A stretch of 64,000 nt of DNA from Lujinxingia litoralis (lineage in GTDB: Bacteria; Myxococcota_A; Bradymonadia; Bradymonadales; Bradymonadaceae): contig NZ_QHKO01000012.1 of the NCBI RefSeq assembly GCF_003260125.1, positions 62,001 through 126,000 on the forward strand, in the 5' to 3' direction. The translations under genes and the position numbers were made by a program. This document shows, piece after piece, positions 17,321 through 27,800 of the stretch; the stretch's first letter is position 1; every line of letters starts with the position of its first letter. The notes beneath the pieces are model-generated. The model was given only the letters and a program-made list of their open reading frames with translations. It did not search any database and had not been told where the DNA came from.

Positions 17321-19333
17321 TCAGGGGCGCACCAGGGGGTTGCGCCGCAGCACAAAGGATTGCCCCGCGGTGGTCTGGCGCTGATCGGGGCCCAGGGAGA
17401 AGGGGAACATGAAGTTTTTGGCGTCGCTGCAGAAGTAACCCAGGTCGGGGAAGAGGCAGCTCGGGGTGTCGGTGATCGGGTCCTGGGCGCTGCCCAGGTG
17501 CTCGGTGGTGTGGCGCAGCCCCAAATAGTGGCCGATCTCGTGGGCCATGATCTGGCCCACGGTGGCGTTGTCCTGTCCGAGCCCGGCGGTCGAGAAGACC
17601 AGGCCGGAGGAGGGGCTGCCGTGGAGCCCGGCCGCCCCCGGGAGCCCCGCGGAGATGCCCAGCAGGCCCGGGGCGTCTTCTACTGCGAAGTCGTCGATCA
17701 GAAAGACGTTGACCACCAGGTTCTCGTCGAGTGAGGCCCCCGGGGCCTGGGAGAGGCTCACCAGCTCGAAGGCGTCATCGAGGTCGCGGATGATGCTGTA
17801 GGAGTCGCTCAACTCCAGGGAGAGTTCGGTGTAGTGGGCGACCTCCACGGCGATGTTCATCGTGCTGTAGATCGCGCGCATGGTGGAGATGGCCGCCTGC
17901 AGGTCGGAGTGGGCGGCGGCGGTCGCCGCGCTCAGGCCCGGCACGCCGATCAGGTAGAAGCGCAGGTGCAGGGTGGTGCCCGGCGCGGGTTGCGCGATGA
18001 CGTAGTGGCAGGTCTCGGCGGCGTCGGAGGCCACGTTGAGGGTGTAGGTGCCCGCGCCAAAGGTGCGGGCTAACGAGGTGTCATCGGAGGCCGGGAAGAG
18101 CATCGGGGCCATCGAGGTCAAGATCGCCGGGTTGATGGCGTGGAAGGCGTAGTCGCGCGGGATGTTGAGCGTGGAGCCGTCGGGGCGTTGCAACGAGCGG
18201 GGCTCCAGGGCGGTGCCGCCCGGGTTAAAGGGGGTGAGCAGGAAGCTCTGCGCGCCGGTGGCCACCTCCACCGGGTAGGTGGTGCGGGAGCCGCAGGAGA
18301 TCTCCAGGGCCTGGGCGCCGGTGACGTCGATGGCCGGCGGGGCGGCGATGGAGTCGCAGAAGGCGCGCCCCTCCCGTCCGCTGCGGCAGGTGTAGCCCTG
18401 GCGGCAGTCATCGTCGGTGGTGCAGGCGGCCATGCAGCCGGGGGTGGTGTTCTGGACCACGCAGATGCCGCCGTTGCAGTCGCCATCGTCGGCGCAGTAG
18501 CGCGTGGTGCAGTAGCCGTTGGGGAAGGAGCGTTGGCCATCGTCTTTTTCGAGCTCCCGGATGCAGGCCGCGCCCTTGCAGCTCAGGTTCGAGGCGCAGC
18601 GCTCCCCGTCGTCGGCCCCCTGGGGGTTGCGGGGGCCCTCCTGGGCTTCTGTTTCCTGGCAGTAGGCCGGCTCCTCGGCGCTGCCGGGGCGGCATTCATA
18701 CCCGAAGCGGCAGTCCTGGTCCTGCTGGCAGGCGGCCATGCAGGCCAGGACCTGGTCTTCGGCTGGCGCCTGTGGGTTCAGGGTGACGCAGCGGGCTCCG
18801 TCCTGACAGCCGTCGTCCGAATCGCAGTTCAGGCGCGTGCAGTAGCCGCCGTAGAGGTTGGTCAGGCAGGTCAGGCCCTCCTGGCAGGCCACGTCGCTGG
18901 TGCAGGGGGCGCCGGGTTTGCCGGGCTCCTGCCCCACGTTGAGCCCCTCGGGCAGGCAGATGGCGGTGTCGTCGACCAGCGTACAGACGTAGCCCTCCCC
19001 CATCCGGTCACAGGAGTTGTCGAGGGCGCAGCGCTCAAAGCAGGCGGACTCTCCGGTGAGGCCGGCCACCGGCAGGATCAGGCACTCCGAGGAGAAGCCC
19101 AGGCAGCCCTCCTGCTCACAGCCGAGCTCCGAGCAGTAGCCGCCGCCAAAGCCCTGGTCTTCGCCAAAGCAGGTGCCGCCCAGGCAGTCAAAGCCGCTCT
19201 CGCAGGGGGCGCCGGTGCTGATGGAGTCGACAAACTCCGCGACCTGTTGGAGCTGCTCGCAGGCGCTCAGGCCCAGGAGGGCGATCAGGGCCAAAAGAAG
19301 GGGAAGCAGCGCGCGGGGAGGGGAGCAGAGCAT
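17321..19333 (-). CDS. Cys-rich secreted lipoprotein metallopeptidase (metzincin, M43-like)
   Basis: The start is the ATG at 19333, giving MLCSPPRALLPLLLALIALLGLSAC, a lipoprotein signal; a longer open frame upstream runs into the divergent WD40 gene and is rejected. Residues of about 35-330 contain repeated Cys modules of the type C-x5-C-x3-C (CESGFDCLGGTCFGEDQGFGGGYC, CTSDVACQEGLTC and similar), likely disulphide-rich binding repeats. A catalytic domain follows near the C-terminus with HEIGHYLGLRHTTEHLG, the HExxHxxGxxH zinc motif with general-base Glu, and a later NFMFPF Met-turn candidate. The pappalysin (M43) group fits best. Expected role: surface proteolysis. Confidence 0.85.
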   Translation of the reverse strand: MLCSPPRALLPLLLALIALLGLSACEQLQQVAEFVDSISTGAPCESGFDCLGGTCFGEDQGFGGGYCSELGCEQEGCLGFSSECLILPVAGLTGESACFERCALDNSCDRMGEGYVCTLVDDTAICLPEGLNVGQEPGKPGAPCTSDVACQEGLTCLTNLYGGYCTRLNCDSDDGCQDGARCVTLNPQAPAEDQVLACMAACQQDQDCRFGYECRPGSAEEPAYCQETEAQEGPRNPQGADDGERCASNLSCKGAACIRELEKDDGQRSFPNGYCTTRYCADDGDCNGGICVVQNTTPGCMAACTTDDDCRQGYTCRSGREGRAFCDSIAAPPAIDVTGAQALEISCGSRTTYPVEVATGAQSFLLTPFNPGGTALEPRSLQRPDGSTLNIPRDYAFHAINPAILTSMAPMLFPASDDTSLARTFGAGTYTLNVASDAAETCHYVIAQPAPGTTLHLRFYLIGVPGLSAATAAAHSDLQAAISTMRAIYSTMNIAVEVAHYTELSLELSDSYSIIRDLDDAFELVSLSQAPGASLDENLVVNVFLIDDFAVEDAPGLLGISAGLPGAAGLHGSPSSGLVFSTAGLGQDNATVGQIMAHEIGHYLGLRHTTEHLGSAQDPITDTPSCLFPDLGYFCSDAKNFMFPFSLGPDQRQTTAGQSFVLRRNPLVRP

Positions 19334-19591
19334 GGTCGATCTCAAGCAGAAGGCGGTCAGGGGAGACTTAAGGGTGCACGAGCCCGGGATAAGGTGGCAG
19401 GTGAGCGGAGTCATTGAACCCCGGTGCGGCCGGCGTGTCCAGCGATGCCGGTAAGTCCCTTCAGTGGCGCCGCTCTTTTCAGCGTGGGGGCGATGGCGTA
19501 GTGTTTCGAGGTTCCCACGGCCGCATCGCGCGGCGCGTCGCCCCCCCGGCCGGGCTGGCGGTCGAATCTTCGCAGCAGAGGGTAGAGGGAT

Positions 19592-22500
19592 ATGGTGCAG
19601 CGCCCGTTGTTCGCCCATGACGCAGGGTCGCGTCTCTTCGCCATGGCGGTGGGGAGCGCGCCGATAGAGATCTGGAAGCTCGATGAGGGGACCCTGGCTG
19701 GCGCCGGGGAGCCGGAGGCGCTTGCTCCTGTGGGAGAGCTGCGTCTGGAGGGGGTCGGTCAGGTGGTGGGGCTGGCGATCGACAAGACGGTGCTCATCAC
19801 CGCGCTGAGCAGCGGTCAGGTGGTGGGCTGGGATCTGACGTCGGTGGTGGAGTCCGGGGAGCAAGGCGTCGGGCTGCGCACCCTGTGGAAGGTGGTGCTG
19901 GATCTGCGCCTGGTCACCGCGACGAGTCATCGGGAGGCGGAGGGAGGGCGTCACCGGCTGGCGGCCGGAGCTGAGACTGGCGAGGTGGTCCTGCTGGAGC
20001 TCCTCGGGGCGGACGCTCCGCGGGTGGCCCGGGCCCGGGCCCACGGGGATACGATCGAGGTGCTCTGCTTCTCGCCAGATGGCGCGCGTCTGGCCAGTTC
20101 GGGGCGAGATCGCCTGATCGCGATCTGGTCCACGGTGCTCAATGAGGCTGAGCCCCTGGAGGTGGTCCGGGAGCTGCGCGGTTCGGGGGGCTGGCCGCTG
20201 GCGCTGGCGTTTAGCGACGATCAACGCCGCCTGGCCTCCGGGTGCATGGATAACGGCGTGTACCTCTGGGACCTGGAGGCAGAGGAACCCTTAGATGCGG
20301 TGCGCTTTGATCATGCCGGCTGGGTCGATGATGTGTGCTGGGCCGGGGGCGACGCGGTGGTCGTGAGCGCGTCCTGGGATAACAGCGTGGGGATGTTTGG
20401 GGCCTTGCCGTTGAAGCCGCGTTATATCTGCGGGTTTCACCAGGACTACGTGGTGCGGCTGATGGCGGTGCCGCGCACCACGCTGGTGGTGGCGGCGTCG
20501 TACGACGGCAGGCTCAGCGTGTGGGATTGGGCGCGCGGCCAGCTCGAGGGGGTGTTGAGCGGTCACGCCGACTGGGTCACCGACATGATGTGGCTGAAGC
20601 CGGGGCTTCTGGCCAGCCTCTCGCGTGATGGCACCGCCCGGGTGTGGTCGCTGGAGACGATGGCCTGCGTCCGGGTGCTGGGCCAGGCTCCGGTGGCGCG
20701 TTTTGAGCTCGGGGGGCATTTTGACCTGGCCAGCTTCGCCGGGGGGCCGAGCGAGGCGCCTGGTGAGGAGCCCGGGCGCGCGCCGGCGGAGGCAAGTGCC
20801 AGCGTGCGGCGTTTTGAGGAGCGCGGCCGGCCTGGCGAGCGCGCCGAACATCGCAGCGCGCTGGCGGTGATGGACGAGGCGATGGTCAGCGCCGAGCGCG
20901 TCTTCGCCCCTGAGGAGCGCACGTCGCAGCAAGGCCCAGGCGCCTCGACGGAGGACGAGCCGCCGGTGGCGGATGAGACGCCGGCAAACCTGGCGCGCCC
21001 CGTCCCGGATCCGGCTCCGAGCGGCGACGCGGATATCGACGCGGATCTCGACGCGCTGGAAGAAGCTCTGGAGGCGCTGAGCGAGGCCGATGTCAAAGAC
21101 TCCTCCGAGGCCTGGTTCAACGCCTGGAGCCACGAGCATCCCGAGAGCGCGGTAAGCCCGCGCCTCGCCGAGCTGCCGCTGGCCGACGAGGTCGAGACTC
21201 CGGAAAGCGCCTCCCAAGCCACACAGGGCCCGTCGCGGGAGCCCGAGGGGCACTTGCCGCCGGTTCTGCCGGAGAGCGATCGCACCCTGGAAGGCTTGCC
21301 TCTGGCCGGGGGGCGCGCGGAGCAGGGGCTGAGCGACCTTGTCCGCAGTGCGATCTCCGAGGTCGCCGAGGGAGAGCTGTCCGAACGAGGGGCAACGAGC
21401 GCTGTGACGCCCGAAAAGGCTCCGACGGAGGTACAGGAGGGTTTCCTGGCCAAGAAAGGGACTCTCCCGGAGGTACAGGAGGGTTTCCTGGCCAAGAAAG
21501 GGACTCTCCCGGCGGTACAGGAGGGTTTCCTGGCCAAGAAAGGGACTCTCCCGGCGGTACAGGAGGGTTTCCTGGCCAAGAAAGGGTCTCTCCCGGCGGT
21601 ACAGGAGGGTTTCCTGGCCAAGAAAGGGTCTCTCCCGGCGGTACAGGAGGGTTTCTCGACGGAAGCGCCGGGCCGGAAGGGGCTGAAGAAGGGGGTTTCG
21701 ATTGAGAAGAAGGGGCTGGCGGGGCTGAAAGAGGGAGGGCTGCCCCGGCCGGGGCGCGTGTCGGCACCGTCAAAGGAGAAGCCCTCGCTTCTGGCGCGCC
21801 TGCGGGCGGCCTCGCAGCGGCTCAAGCAGGAAGGGGACGAGGCCCCGCAGGAGACTCGGGTCGAGGCCTCCGAGGTGGTGGAGCGCGCGGAGGTCTCGGA
21901 GGTCGACCCGTTGGAGATCATGGGCCCGGGCTTTGATCTGCCCTCGGAGGTGATCCGCGAGGTGTCGGCGGCGGCTGTGCGGGCCGGGGCGCCCGAGCAG
22001 GCCCGCAAGGCGCCGGGCCGGGACCCTCTCTACAATCCGGTGCCGCTGAAGCCCGGCGATGCGAGCATCGCGCTGGTGCCCGATGCGCTGGACTTTGAGC
22101 AGGTGTTTGTGGCGAGCGTGGCCGGGGAGCCGCGGGAGTCGACGCCGACGCCGGCGGAGGACGCGGCGGCTCTTCCCGACGCGGCCGCTCTTCCCGATGC
22201 AGACGTCGCGATCACCAGTGTGCCCTCCGGGGTGGATTCCACCCACGAGCTAAAAGTCTCCCGGGTGGAGGCGCTGGCGCGGGCATCGGAGATGGAGGGC
22301 GACGCGGAGTCTGTTGTGCAGGAGCCCGTCGCGCTGGAGTCCGTCGTGCGGGAGGCCGAGGCACCGCGTCACGCCGAGGCGTCGGGGGCCCACACGCTGA
22401 CCTCTTTTCTGGATGCAAACGAGAGGGCGCAGGATGCGCCCCGGGGGCCCTTCGGGGTGGGCAGCGGGGGCGCGGAGCCGGAGCCGGAGGCGGCTCGTGG

Positions 22501-24034
22501 CGAGGCGTTGACCGAGGTGCTGGACCCGGCCGAGGTTTTGGGCGCGCCGGTGTTGCCGACGACGCCGGCGCGGGGCCACGCGGAAGATACCCCCTTGCCC
22601 GTTGCCGAAGAGCGCCCGGCCGCGGTGCGCGACGAGAACGACGAGGTGGATGAGAGCTACGGCAACGCCACGCATATGTGGGGCGGGCTCTTTCATGCGC
22701 CCGGCGGCACGCGCTCGCCAGTGGACCCTGGGGAGCCGGGGGAGTCGGGGGAGGGCTCAGAGCGCTCCCGCGATTTGAGTCGCTTTGCCTGGCGAGAGAA
22801 GACCCTGGGGGGGCGCGCCCCGGTGGACGAGGACGCTGGCGAGGGGCTCAAACATCTGCGGCACGTGTTGCGCGCCGATGCCGAGCTGGCCGATATGACG
22901 CTGGGCGATGAGTCCACCGGGGCCATCGGGGGGCTCAGCGGGGCGATGGGGCCTGCCGCGGCAGAAGCCTCGGCGCGGCTGACGCCCGGGAACCAGGGGG
23001 GCGACGAGGAGCTCGGGGTGCCCGAGCCCGAGCCGGACTCCTCGGAGCAGGAGGTGGCACAGCGGGTGGGGCTGGCGATCGTGGAGTTTTGGGATCGGGC
23101 GGTGACCGGCGCGCCGCCGATGGGAATTTTGAAGCGTCGTTCGGCGGCGTTGAGCGATTATGAGCCGACGCATCAGGTGCGCGTGAACGAGCGCGGCGCG
23201 CTGGTATTGGCCAGCGCCGAGACGGGACGGCGGCTGGGGATCTGCGGCGGCAGCGGGCAGGTCAGCCTCTGGAACCCCTCCGGCGGGCTGGAGACGCAGT
23301 TTGGCGTGAGCAGCGCGCTGATCGCGCTCGATTTTCTGGTGGATGAGGCCTCGTTATGCGGGGTGGGCAGCGATGGGCGGATCGGGCTGTGGATGCTGCC
23401 GCGCGCCGCGCTGGGCAAGACTACCCGGGTGGCCGAGGCGGTGATCTCCACCGGCGACGACACTCTGCGCTGTGCCGCAATCGATCCTCACACTCGCCGC
23501 GTGATCACCGGCAACGCCCGGGGGCGCGTGCGGATCTGGGATCTGCAGCGGGGGGTCTGCGTGGGCAAGCTGGCCACGCATCCGGCGGCGATCAGCGCGG
23601 TGGCCCTGGGGGCTCGGGGGCCGATCAGCGCCAGCGTCGACGGGCAGGTGCGTTTCTGGAATGCGCAGGGATTCTTGATCGACCAGATCGAGGGCCGGGG
23701 CCGCGTGATGGCGCTGGCCACCCGCGAGGGAGAGGTGGCCTGGGTGGAGGCCAGCGGGGCGGTGCGGGTGATGCGCCAGGGCGACGGCCGCCCGCGTACG
23801 CTGTGGGGACACCATGGCGAGGGGCGCGCGGTGGCCTATCGCGAAGATGGCTACCTGGTCACCGCCGGGGAGGACGGACGGATGCTGATTTACGCCCCGG
23901 GGGAGAGCGACCCGGCGCAGGAAGTGCAGGTGCCGGCGCCGATTCACCAGGTCAGGATGTCGATGCGCATGCTGATCTGCGCCTGTGAGGGCGGCGCGGT
24001 CTATGTGTTTTCGCGATCAAGGAGCAGGCAGTGA
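19592..24034 (+). CDS. Giant WD40 protein with a long acidic linker and 14-residue tandem repeat
   Basis: A 1480-residue protein without signal peptide, starting at ATG 19592 after GTAGAGGG. Residues 1 to about 380 hold WD40-type blades (LCFSPDGARLASSGRDRLIAIW, LAFSDDQRRLASGCMDNGVYLWD, LSGHADWVTDMMWLKPGLLASLSRDGTARVW). Residues of about 380-1190 are a low-complexity, Glu/Ala/Pro-rich, probably disordered linker. Inside it, about 613-690, lies a tandem repeat of VQEGFLAKKGTLPA (five full copies and a partial one). The C-terminus (about 1190-1480) returns to WD40 blades (TRRVITGNARGRVRIWDLQRG, YREDGYLVTAGEDGRMLIY). The two halves could form two propellers or one split propeller. Its stop overlaps the next start (GTGA). 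Probably a cytoplasmic scaffold; the partners are unknown. Confidence 0.85.
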   Translation: MVQRPLFAHDAGSRLFAMAVGSAPIEIWKLDEGTLAGAGEPEALAPVGELRLEGVGQVVGLAIDKTVLITALSSGQVVGWDLTSVVESGEQGVGLRTLWKVVLDLRLVTATSHREAEGGRHRLAAGAETGEVVLLELLGADAPRVARARAHGDTIEVLCFSPDGARLASSGRDRLIAIWSTVLNEAEPLEVVRELRGSGGWPLALAFSDDQRRLASGCMDNGVYLWDLEAEEPLDAVRFDHAGWVDDVCWAGGDAVVVSASWDNSVGMFGALPLKPRYICGFHQDYVVRLMAVPRTTLVVAASYDGRLSVWDWARGQLEGVLSGHADWVTDMMWLKPGLLASLSRDGTARVWSLETMACVRVLGQAPVARFELGGHFDLASFAGGPSEAPGEEPGRAPAEASASVRRFEERGRPGERAEHRSALAVMDEAMVSAERVFAPEERTSQQGPGASTEDEPPVADETPANLARPVPDPAPSGDADIDADLDALEEALEALSEADVKDSSEAWFNAWSHEHPESAVSPRLAELPLADEVETPESASQATQGPSREPEGHLPPVLPESDRTLEGLPLAGGRAEQGLSDLVRSAISEVAEGELSERGATSAVTPEKAPTEVQEGFLAKKGTLPEVQEGFLAKKGTLPAVQEGFLAKKGTLPAVQEGFLAKKGSLPAVQEGFLAKKGSLPAVQEGFSTEAPGRKGLKKGVSIEKKGLAGLKEGGLPRPGRVSAPSKEKPSLLARLRAASQRLKQEGDEAPQETRVEASEVVERAEVSEVDPLEIMGPGFDLPSEVIREVSAAAVRAGAPEQARKAPGRDPLYNPVPLKPGDASIALVPDALDFEQVFVASVAGEPRESTPTPAEDAAALPDAAALPDADVAITSVPSGVDSTHELKVSRVEALARASEMEGDAESVVQEPVALESVVREAEAPRHAEASGAHTLTSFLDANERAQDAPRGPFGVGSGGAEPEPEAARGEALTEVLDPAEVLGAPVLPTTPARGHAEDTPLPVAEERPAAVRDENDEVDESYGNATHMWGGLFHAPGGTRSPVDPGEPGESGEGSERSRDLSRFAWREKTLGGRAPVDEDAGEGLKHLRHVLRADAELADMTLGDESTGAIGGLSGAMGPAAAEASARLTPGNQGGDEELGVPEPEPDSSEQEVAQRVGLAIVEFWDRAVTGAPPMGILKRRSAALSDYEPTHQVRVNERGALVLASAETGRRLGICGGSGQVSLWNPSGGLETQFGVSSALIALDFLVDEASLCGVGSDGRIGLWMLPRAALGKTTRVAEAVISTGDDTLRCAAIDPHTRRVITGNARGRVRIWDLQRGVCVGKLATHPAAISAVALGARGPISASVDGQVRFWNAQGFLIDQIEGRGRVMALATREGEVAWVEASGAVRVMRQGDGRPRTLWGHHGEGRAVAYREDGYLVTAGEDGRMLIYAPGESDPAQEVQVPAPIHQVRMSMRMLICACEGGAVYVFSRSRSRQ
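21430..21655 (+). repeat. 42-bp tandem repeat, in-frame coding array (family A)
   Basis: Units start at 21430, 21472, 21514, 21556 and 21598, with a partial sixth at 21640. Each unit begins GGTACAGG and contains TTTCCTGGCCAAGAAAGGG. Because 42 is 14 codons, the array keeps the reading frame and encodes VQEGFLAKKG(T/S)LP(A/E). Units are almost identical, so expansion is recent or homogenised. The intergenic array at 57215-57536 matches this unit at about 31 of 42 positions. Confidence 0.95.
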
Positions 24035-24717
24035 GTGGGATGATGATGAGATGGATGGGTCGGGGGCTGGCGGCGGCGGTGCTGGTGCTGGTGCTGGGGA
24101 TGGGCCGGGCCTCGGTGGCCGGGGCGCACCAGAGCGACGAGAGCATGCACGTGGTCGAGATCGACCAGGCCACCGGGCAGGTCGAGCAGCTGGTGAGCGT
24201 GTCGGGGGCGGATTTGGCCCATCATCTGGGGTGGTTGGACCATGGCGAGTCGGTGCGGCTGGCGATGCTGGAGCCCCACCAGGAGGAGATGGCCTCGTAC
24301 ATGGTACGCCGGGTGCGGGTGTGGGCCGATGGTCAGGCGTGTCGCCTGGAGGACTGGCAGTTTGTGAACTTGCTCGGTCAGGACGGTCGGGTGCATCTGC
24401 ATGTGAGTTCAACCTGCGCCGAGCGCCCCGAGGCGGTCACGCTGGAGAACCGCATCATGATGGAGGGCGCCGGGGGCTATCGGCATATGGGGCGAGCGCA
24501 GGTGGGAGAGCGGGTCTGGCCGATGGTTTTCGATGTGAGTTTTCCTACCTTTGTGGTCGATCTGCCGGTGGTGGAAGGGGGCGCGCCGGATGCGGAGGCG
24601 GCTGAGGCGTCGGCGTCCGCGGAGCCCGGGCACGCGCTGGTGCTGGGGGGCGTGACTCTGGTGGTGGCCCTGGGAGCGGTGCTCCTGGCGGTGGGAGCCG
24701 GGCGGCGCTCCGGCTGA
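24031..24717 (+). CDS. Exported protein with C-terminal membrane anchor
   Basis: The start is GTG 24031, overlapping the WD40 stop as GTGA, with AAGGAG seven bases upstream; this is translational coupling. The 228-residue product has an N-terminal signal segment (GLAAAVLVLVLGMGRASVAGA), a mid-domain of about 150 residues with one Cys pair candidate (QACRLEDW, SSTCAERPE), an acidic linker and a C-terminal transmembrane helix (LVLGGVTLVVALGAVLLAVGA) ended by RRSG. The topology is a large periplasmic domain with the tail in the inner membrane. Function unknown. Its position between the WD40 protein and two exported giants suggests a link between cytoplasm and envelope (inference). Confidence 0.75.
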   Translation: MSGMMMRWMGRGLAAAVLVLVLGMGRASVAGAHQSDESMHVVEIDQATGQVEQLVSVSGADLAHHLGWLDHGESVRLAMLEPHQEEMASYMVRRVRVWADGQACRLEDWQFVNLLGQDGRVHLHVSSTCAERPEAVTLENRIMMEGAGGYRHMGRAQVGERVWPMVFDVSFPTFVVDLPVVEGGAPDAEAAEASASAEPGHALVLGGVTLVVALGAVLLAVGAGRRSG

Positions 24718-24834
24718 GCGGGCTGTGTGCCAGGGGGGCACGTCGGAAGATTCCGGAGGGGACGAGGGGTTGTGAGCGGGCGCGTCGATCGAGGGCGCGT
24801 GCACCCAACGGTGAGTTCTATTGAGAGAGCGCGG

Positions 24835-27800
24835 ATGAGGATCGGCAGAGGGATCGGGGCGGTGATGGGCGCGACGCTGGTGTGGGCGGGGGCCTCGGTG
24901 GCCGTCGCTCAGGAGAGTGTTGCGAGCGATGCGGAGCGCGTGGTGCAGGCGCTGGCCGAGGCCAGCCAGGAGGGCGAAGCGCTGGGGCTGGCCGCCGAGC
25001 TGGTGGAGCTGCGCAGGCTGCTCCCGGGGGAGCTCTTTGAGGGGTATGTGGAGCGGGCGCGGGCCGGGGCTGTGCGCGGGTCGACGGTGGACTTTATGCT
25101 GGCCCGGGAGCAGGCCCGCTCCCGGCTTGACCGCGGGGCGGCCGACGCGCCCGATCGCCAGGCCTTTGGCCAGGAGCAGGGCTGCCTCAACGCGTGGTCG
25201 GTGGTCGGGCCGCTGGAGAACCCCTCGATGCAGGGGTTTTATGAGGCGGTGGGGCCCGAGCTCCGCGTGAGCGGGCCCTACCCCGGGCGTTCGGGGTCGG
25301 TGGACTGGCGAGCGTTGCCGGCGGCCGATGATTTATGCGTGTGGTCGGTGGGCAGCTTTGTGACGCCGGCGACCTCGGCGGTGGTGTTTTTGTCGACGCG
25401 GGTGAGCGTGAACGAGGCGGTGCGGGCCGAGCTGAAGGTGGGGGCGGCCGGGGCGTACCGCGTCTGGGTGGATGGCGAGCCGCTCGGCGCTACGGAGGGA
25501 GAGCCCGGACTGGGGCTCGATGCCCAGAGCTGGCCGCTGAGGTTGAGCAAGGGGGAGCACGAGATCGTGATCAAGCTGGGCTCCAGCGCCGGGGGGCGCC
25601 TGGGCCTGGTGGCGCGTCTGGTCGACGGGGAGCAGAGAGCGCTTGAGGTGCGCGCCGGGGCGCCGACCCGGGCGTTGGCGCCGGGCGAAGCGCCGGCGGC
25701 CAAAGCGGGCGCGCTCCAGGCAGTGCGCCGGGTGGCCACCCGGCCCCGGGCTGGCGCGCGGGCGCGGGCGCGGGCCGCCCGGGCCTGGCAGTACCTCCAG
25801 CCCGAGGATGGGGCTACGCCCTGGCGCGATGTCGCCCGCGAGGTGCTCGGCGCCCCGCAGGCCCCGGGCCCGGAGGTGCTCGTCGAGCTGGCCCCGCTCT
25901 TTGAGGAGCGCTGGCAGCGGGTCGCCCTGCTGGAGCGGGCCCGCGAGCTTCAGACGCCCGAGAGTGCGCGGTGGGCCCAGAGCGCGCTGCTCCTGGCCGA
26001 GGCCTACGGAGAGGGCAGCGCGCGCCAGGAGTGGCAGCGGCAGCGGGAGATTCTCGAGGAGGTCGTGGCCGTGCGGCCCGGCTACCTGCCGGCGCGTCTG
26101 GCGCTGGCCCGGGTGTATCAGGCCCGGGATCTGGGGCCGCTGGCCCTGCAGGTGCTGGAGCGCTGGCCGGGCCCCGCTGGCCCGGACCGCCAGCGGGTGC
26201 CGGCCTGGGTGCGGGCCACCGCCGACGCCCACCAGAGCTACGGAGATCGGGCGCAGGCTGCCCGCTTGCGGGAGCTGGCCAACGGGGTGTTGCGCCGCTC
26301 CGGGGCCTACCAGTGGCAGGCCATGAAAGAGGCGCTGGCCGCCGGCAAGAGCGAGGAGGCCCTGGCGGTGGCGCGTCGGCAGTGGGAGCTCAACCCCTGG
26401 TCGATGGCCTGGGGGCAGCAGGTCGTCCGGGTGTTTCAGGCCCGCAACGAGCTGGCGCAGGCCCGGGAGGTGCTCGAGAAGCTGATCGCCTGGAACCCGG
26501 GCGACGCCGGGCTGCATGAGCGCCAGGCCGAACTCTACCTCCAGGAGGGGCAGGGCGGGTTGAGCGCCGAGGCGATGCAGGCCGCCCTGGCGCTGCGCCC
26601 CCAGGATGCCGGGCTGCGCGCCCGGGCCGAGTTGATGCAGCCGCCCCGGGCCCATTTCTACGAGCCCTGGATCGAGGAGGACCTGCGGGGGCTGGCTCAG
26701 GCGCATCCGCCCGGGCCTTACGATCGCGATTATCTGGTGGATCAGGCCGTGGTGGAGGTCGGGGCCACCGGGCTGGCCCGGCGCTTTGAGCAGCGGGTGG
26801 TGCGCGTGATCGAGGCCCGGGGCATTGGCGCCGCCCGGCAGATGGGCGTGAGCTTTCAGGGGGGCGATGAGCGCGTGGAGGTGCTGGCCGTGCGGGTGCA
26901 CAAGGCCGATGGCACGGTGAGCGAAGATTTTGATGAATGGCGCAGCGGGCAGTCCCGCAAGGGCTCGACGACCTACAACGACTCCGAGCAGCTGAACCTG
27001 CGGGCCAACAACGTGGGCGTGGGCGATCTGGTGGAGTTTCAGTACGTGGTCCACCAGGTGGCCAACGAGAACTTCCGCGGCGACTACTTCGGAGCGGTGC
27101 ACTACGTGCAGCAGAGCCGCCCGGCGGCGCTGGTGCGCTACGCGGTGGCCTACCCGCAGAGCTGGGAGCTTTACTTTCGGCCGCCCCGGCTGCCGCATCA
27201 GGTGCTGGTCGACACCACGCCGGCTGGCGAGACGGTGGCGGGCCGGCGCCTGCAGGGCTTTGAGCTGCGGGAGGTTCCCCGGGTCTACACCGACCATGAG
27301 CAGCCCGGCTACACCGAGGTCTACGACTACGTGATGGTCTCCAATAAGGCCGACTACGACGCGATCGGGCGCTGGTGGTGGGAGTTGATCGAGGAGCAGC
27401 TGGTGGTCGACGACGCGATCCGCCAGCAGGTCACCGCGCTGACAGCCGGGCTCACCGAGGAGCGCGCAAAGGTCGAGGCGATCTACGATTACGTGGCCCG
27501 CAACACCCGCTACCTGCACGTGGGGCTGGGGATTCACGGCTGGAAGCCCTACCGCACCTCCACCGTGTTGCGGAACCGCTACGGCGACTGCAAAGACAAG
27601 GCCGCGCTGCTCAAGGTGATGCTGGAGGAGGCCGGGGTCGAGGCCGAGATGGTGCTGGTGCGCACCCGTCGCCTGGGGGCGGTGGAGAGCTCGGTGGCCA
27701 GCATGCACATCTTCAATCACGCGGTGACCTACGTGCCCGGGCTCGATCTCTTCCTGGATGCGACCGCCGAGTACAACGGGCCCTTTGAGCTGACCTCGAT

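Noticed and set aside
19334..20224. N-terminal extension of the metallopeptidase frame by about 300 residues
   Set aside because: It would run antisense into the WD40 gene, and the lipoprotein signal at 19333 marks the real start.
20291..24402. Several antisense frames inside the WD40 gene
   Set aside because: They are high-GC shadows; the sense frame has clear WD40 and repeat structure.
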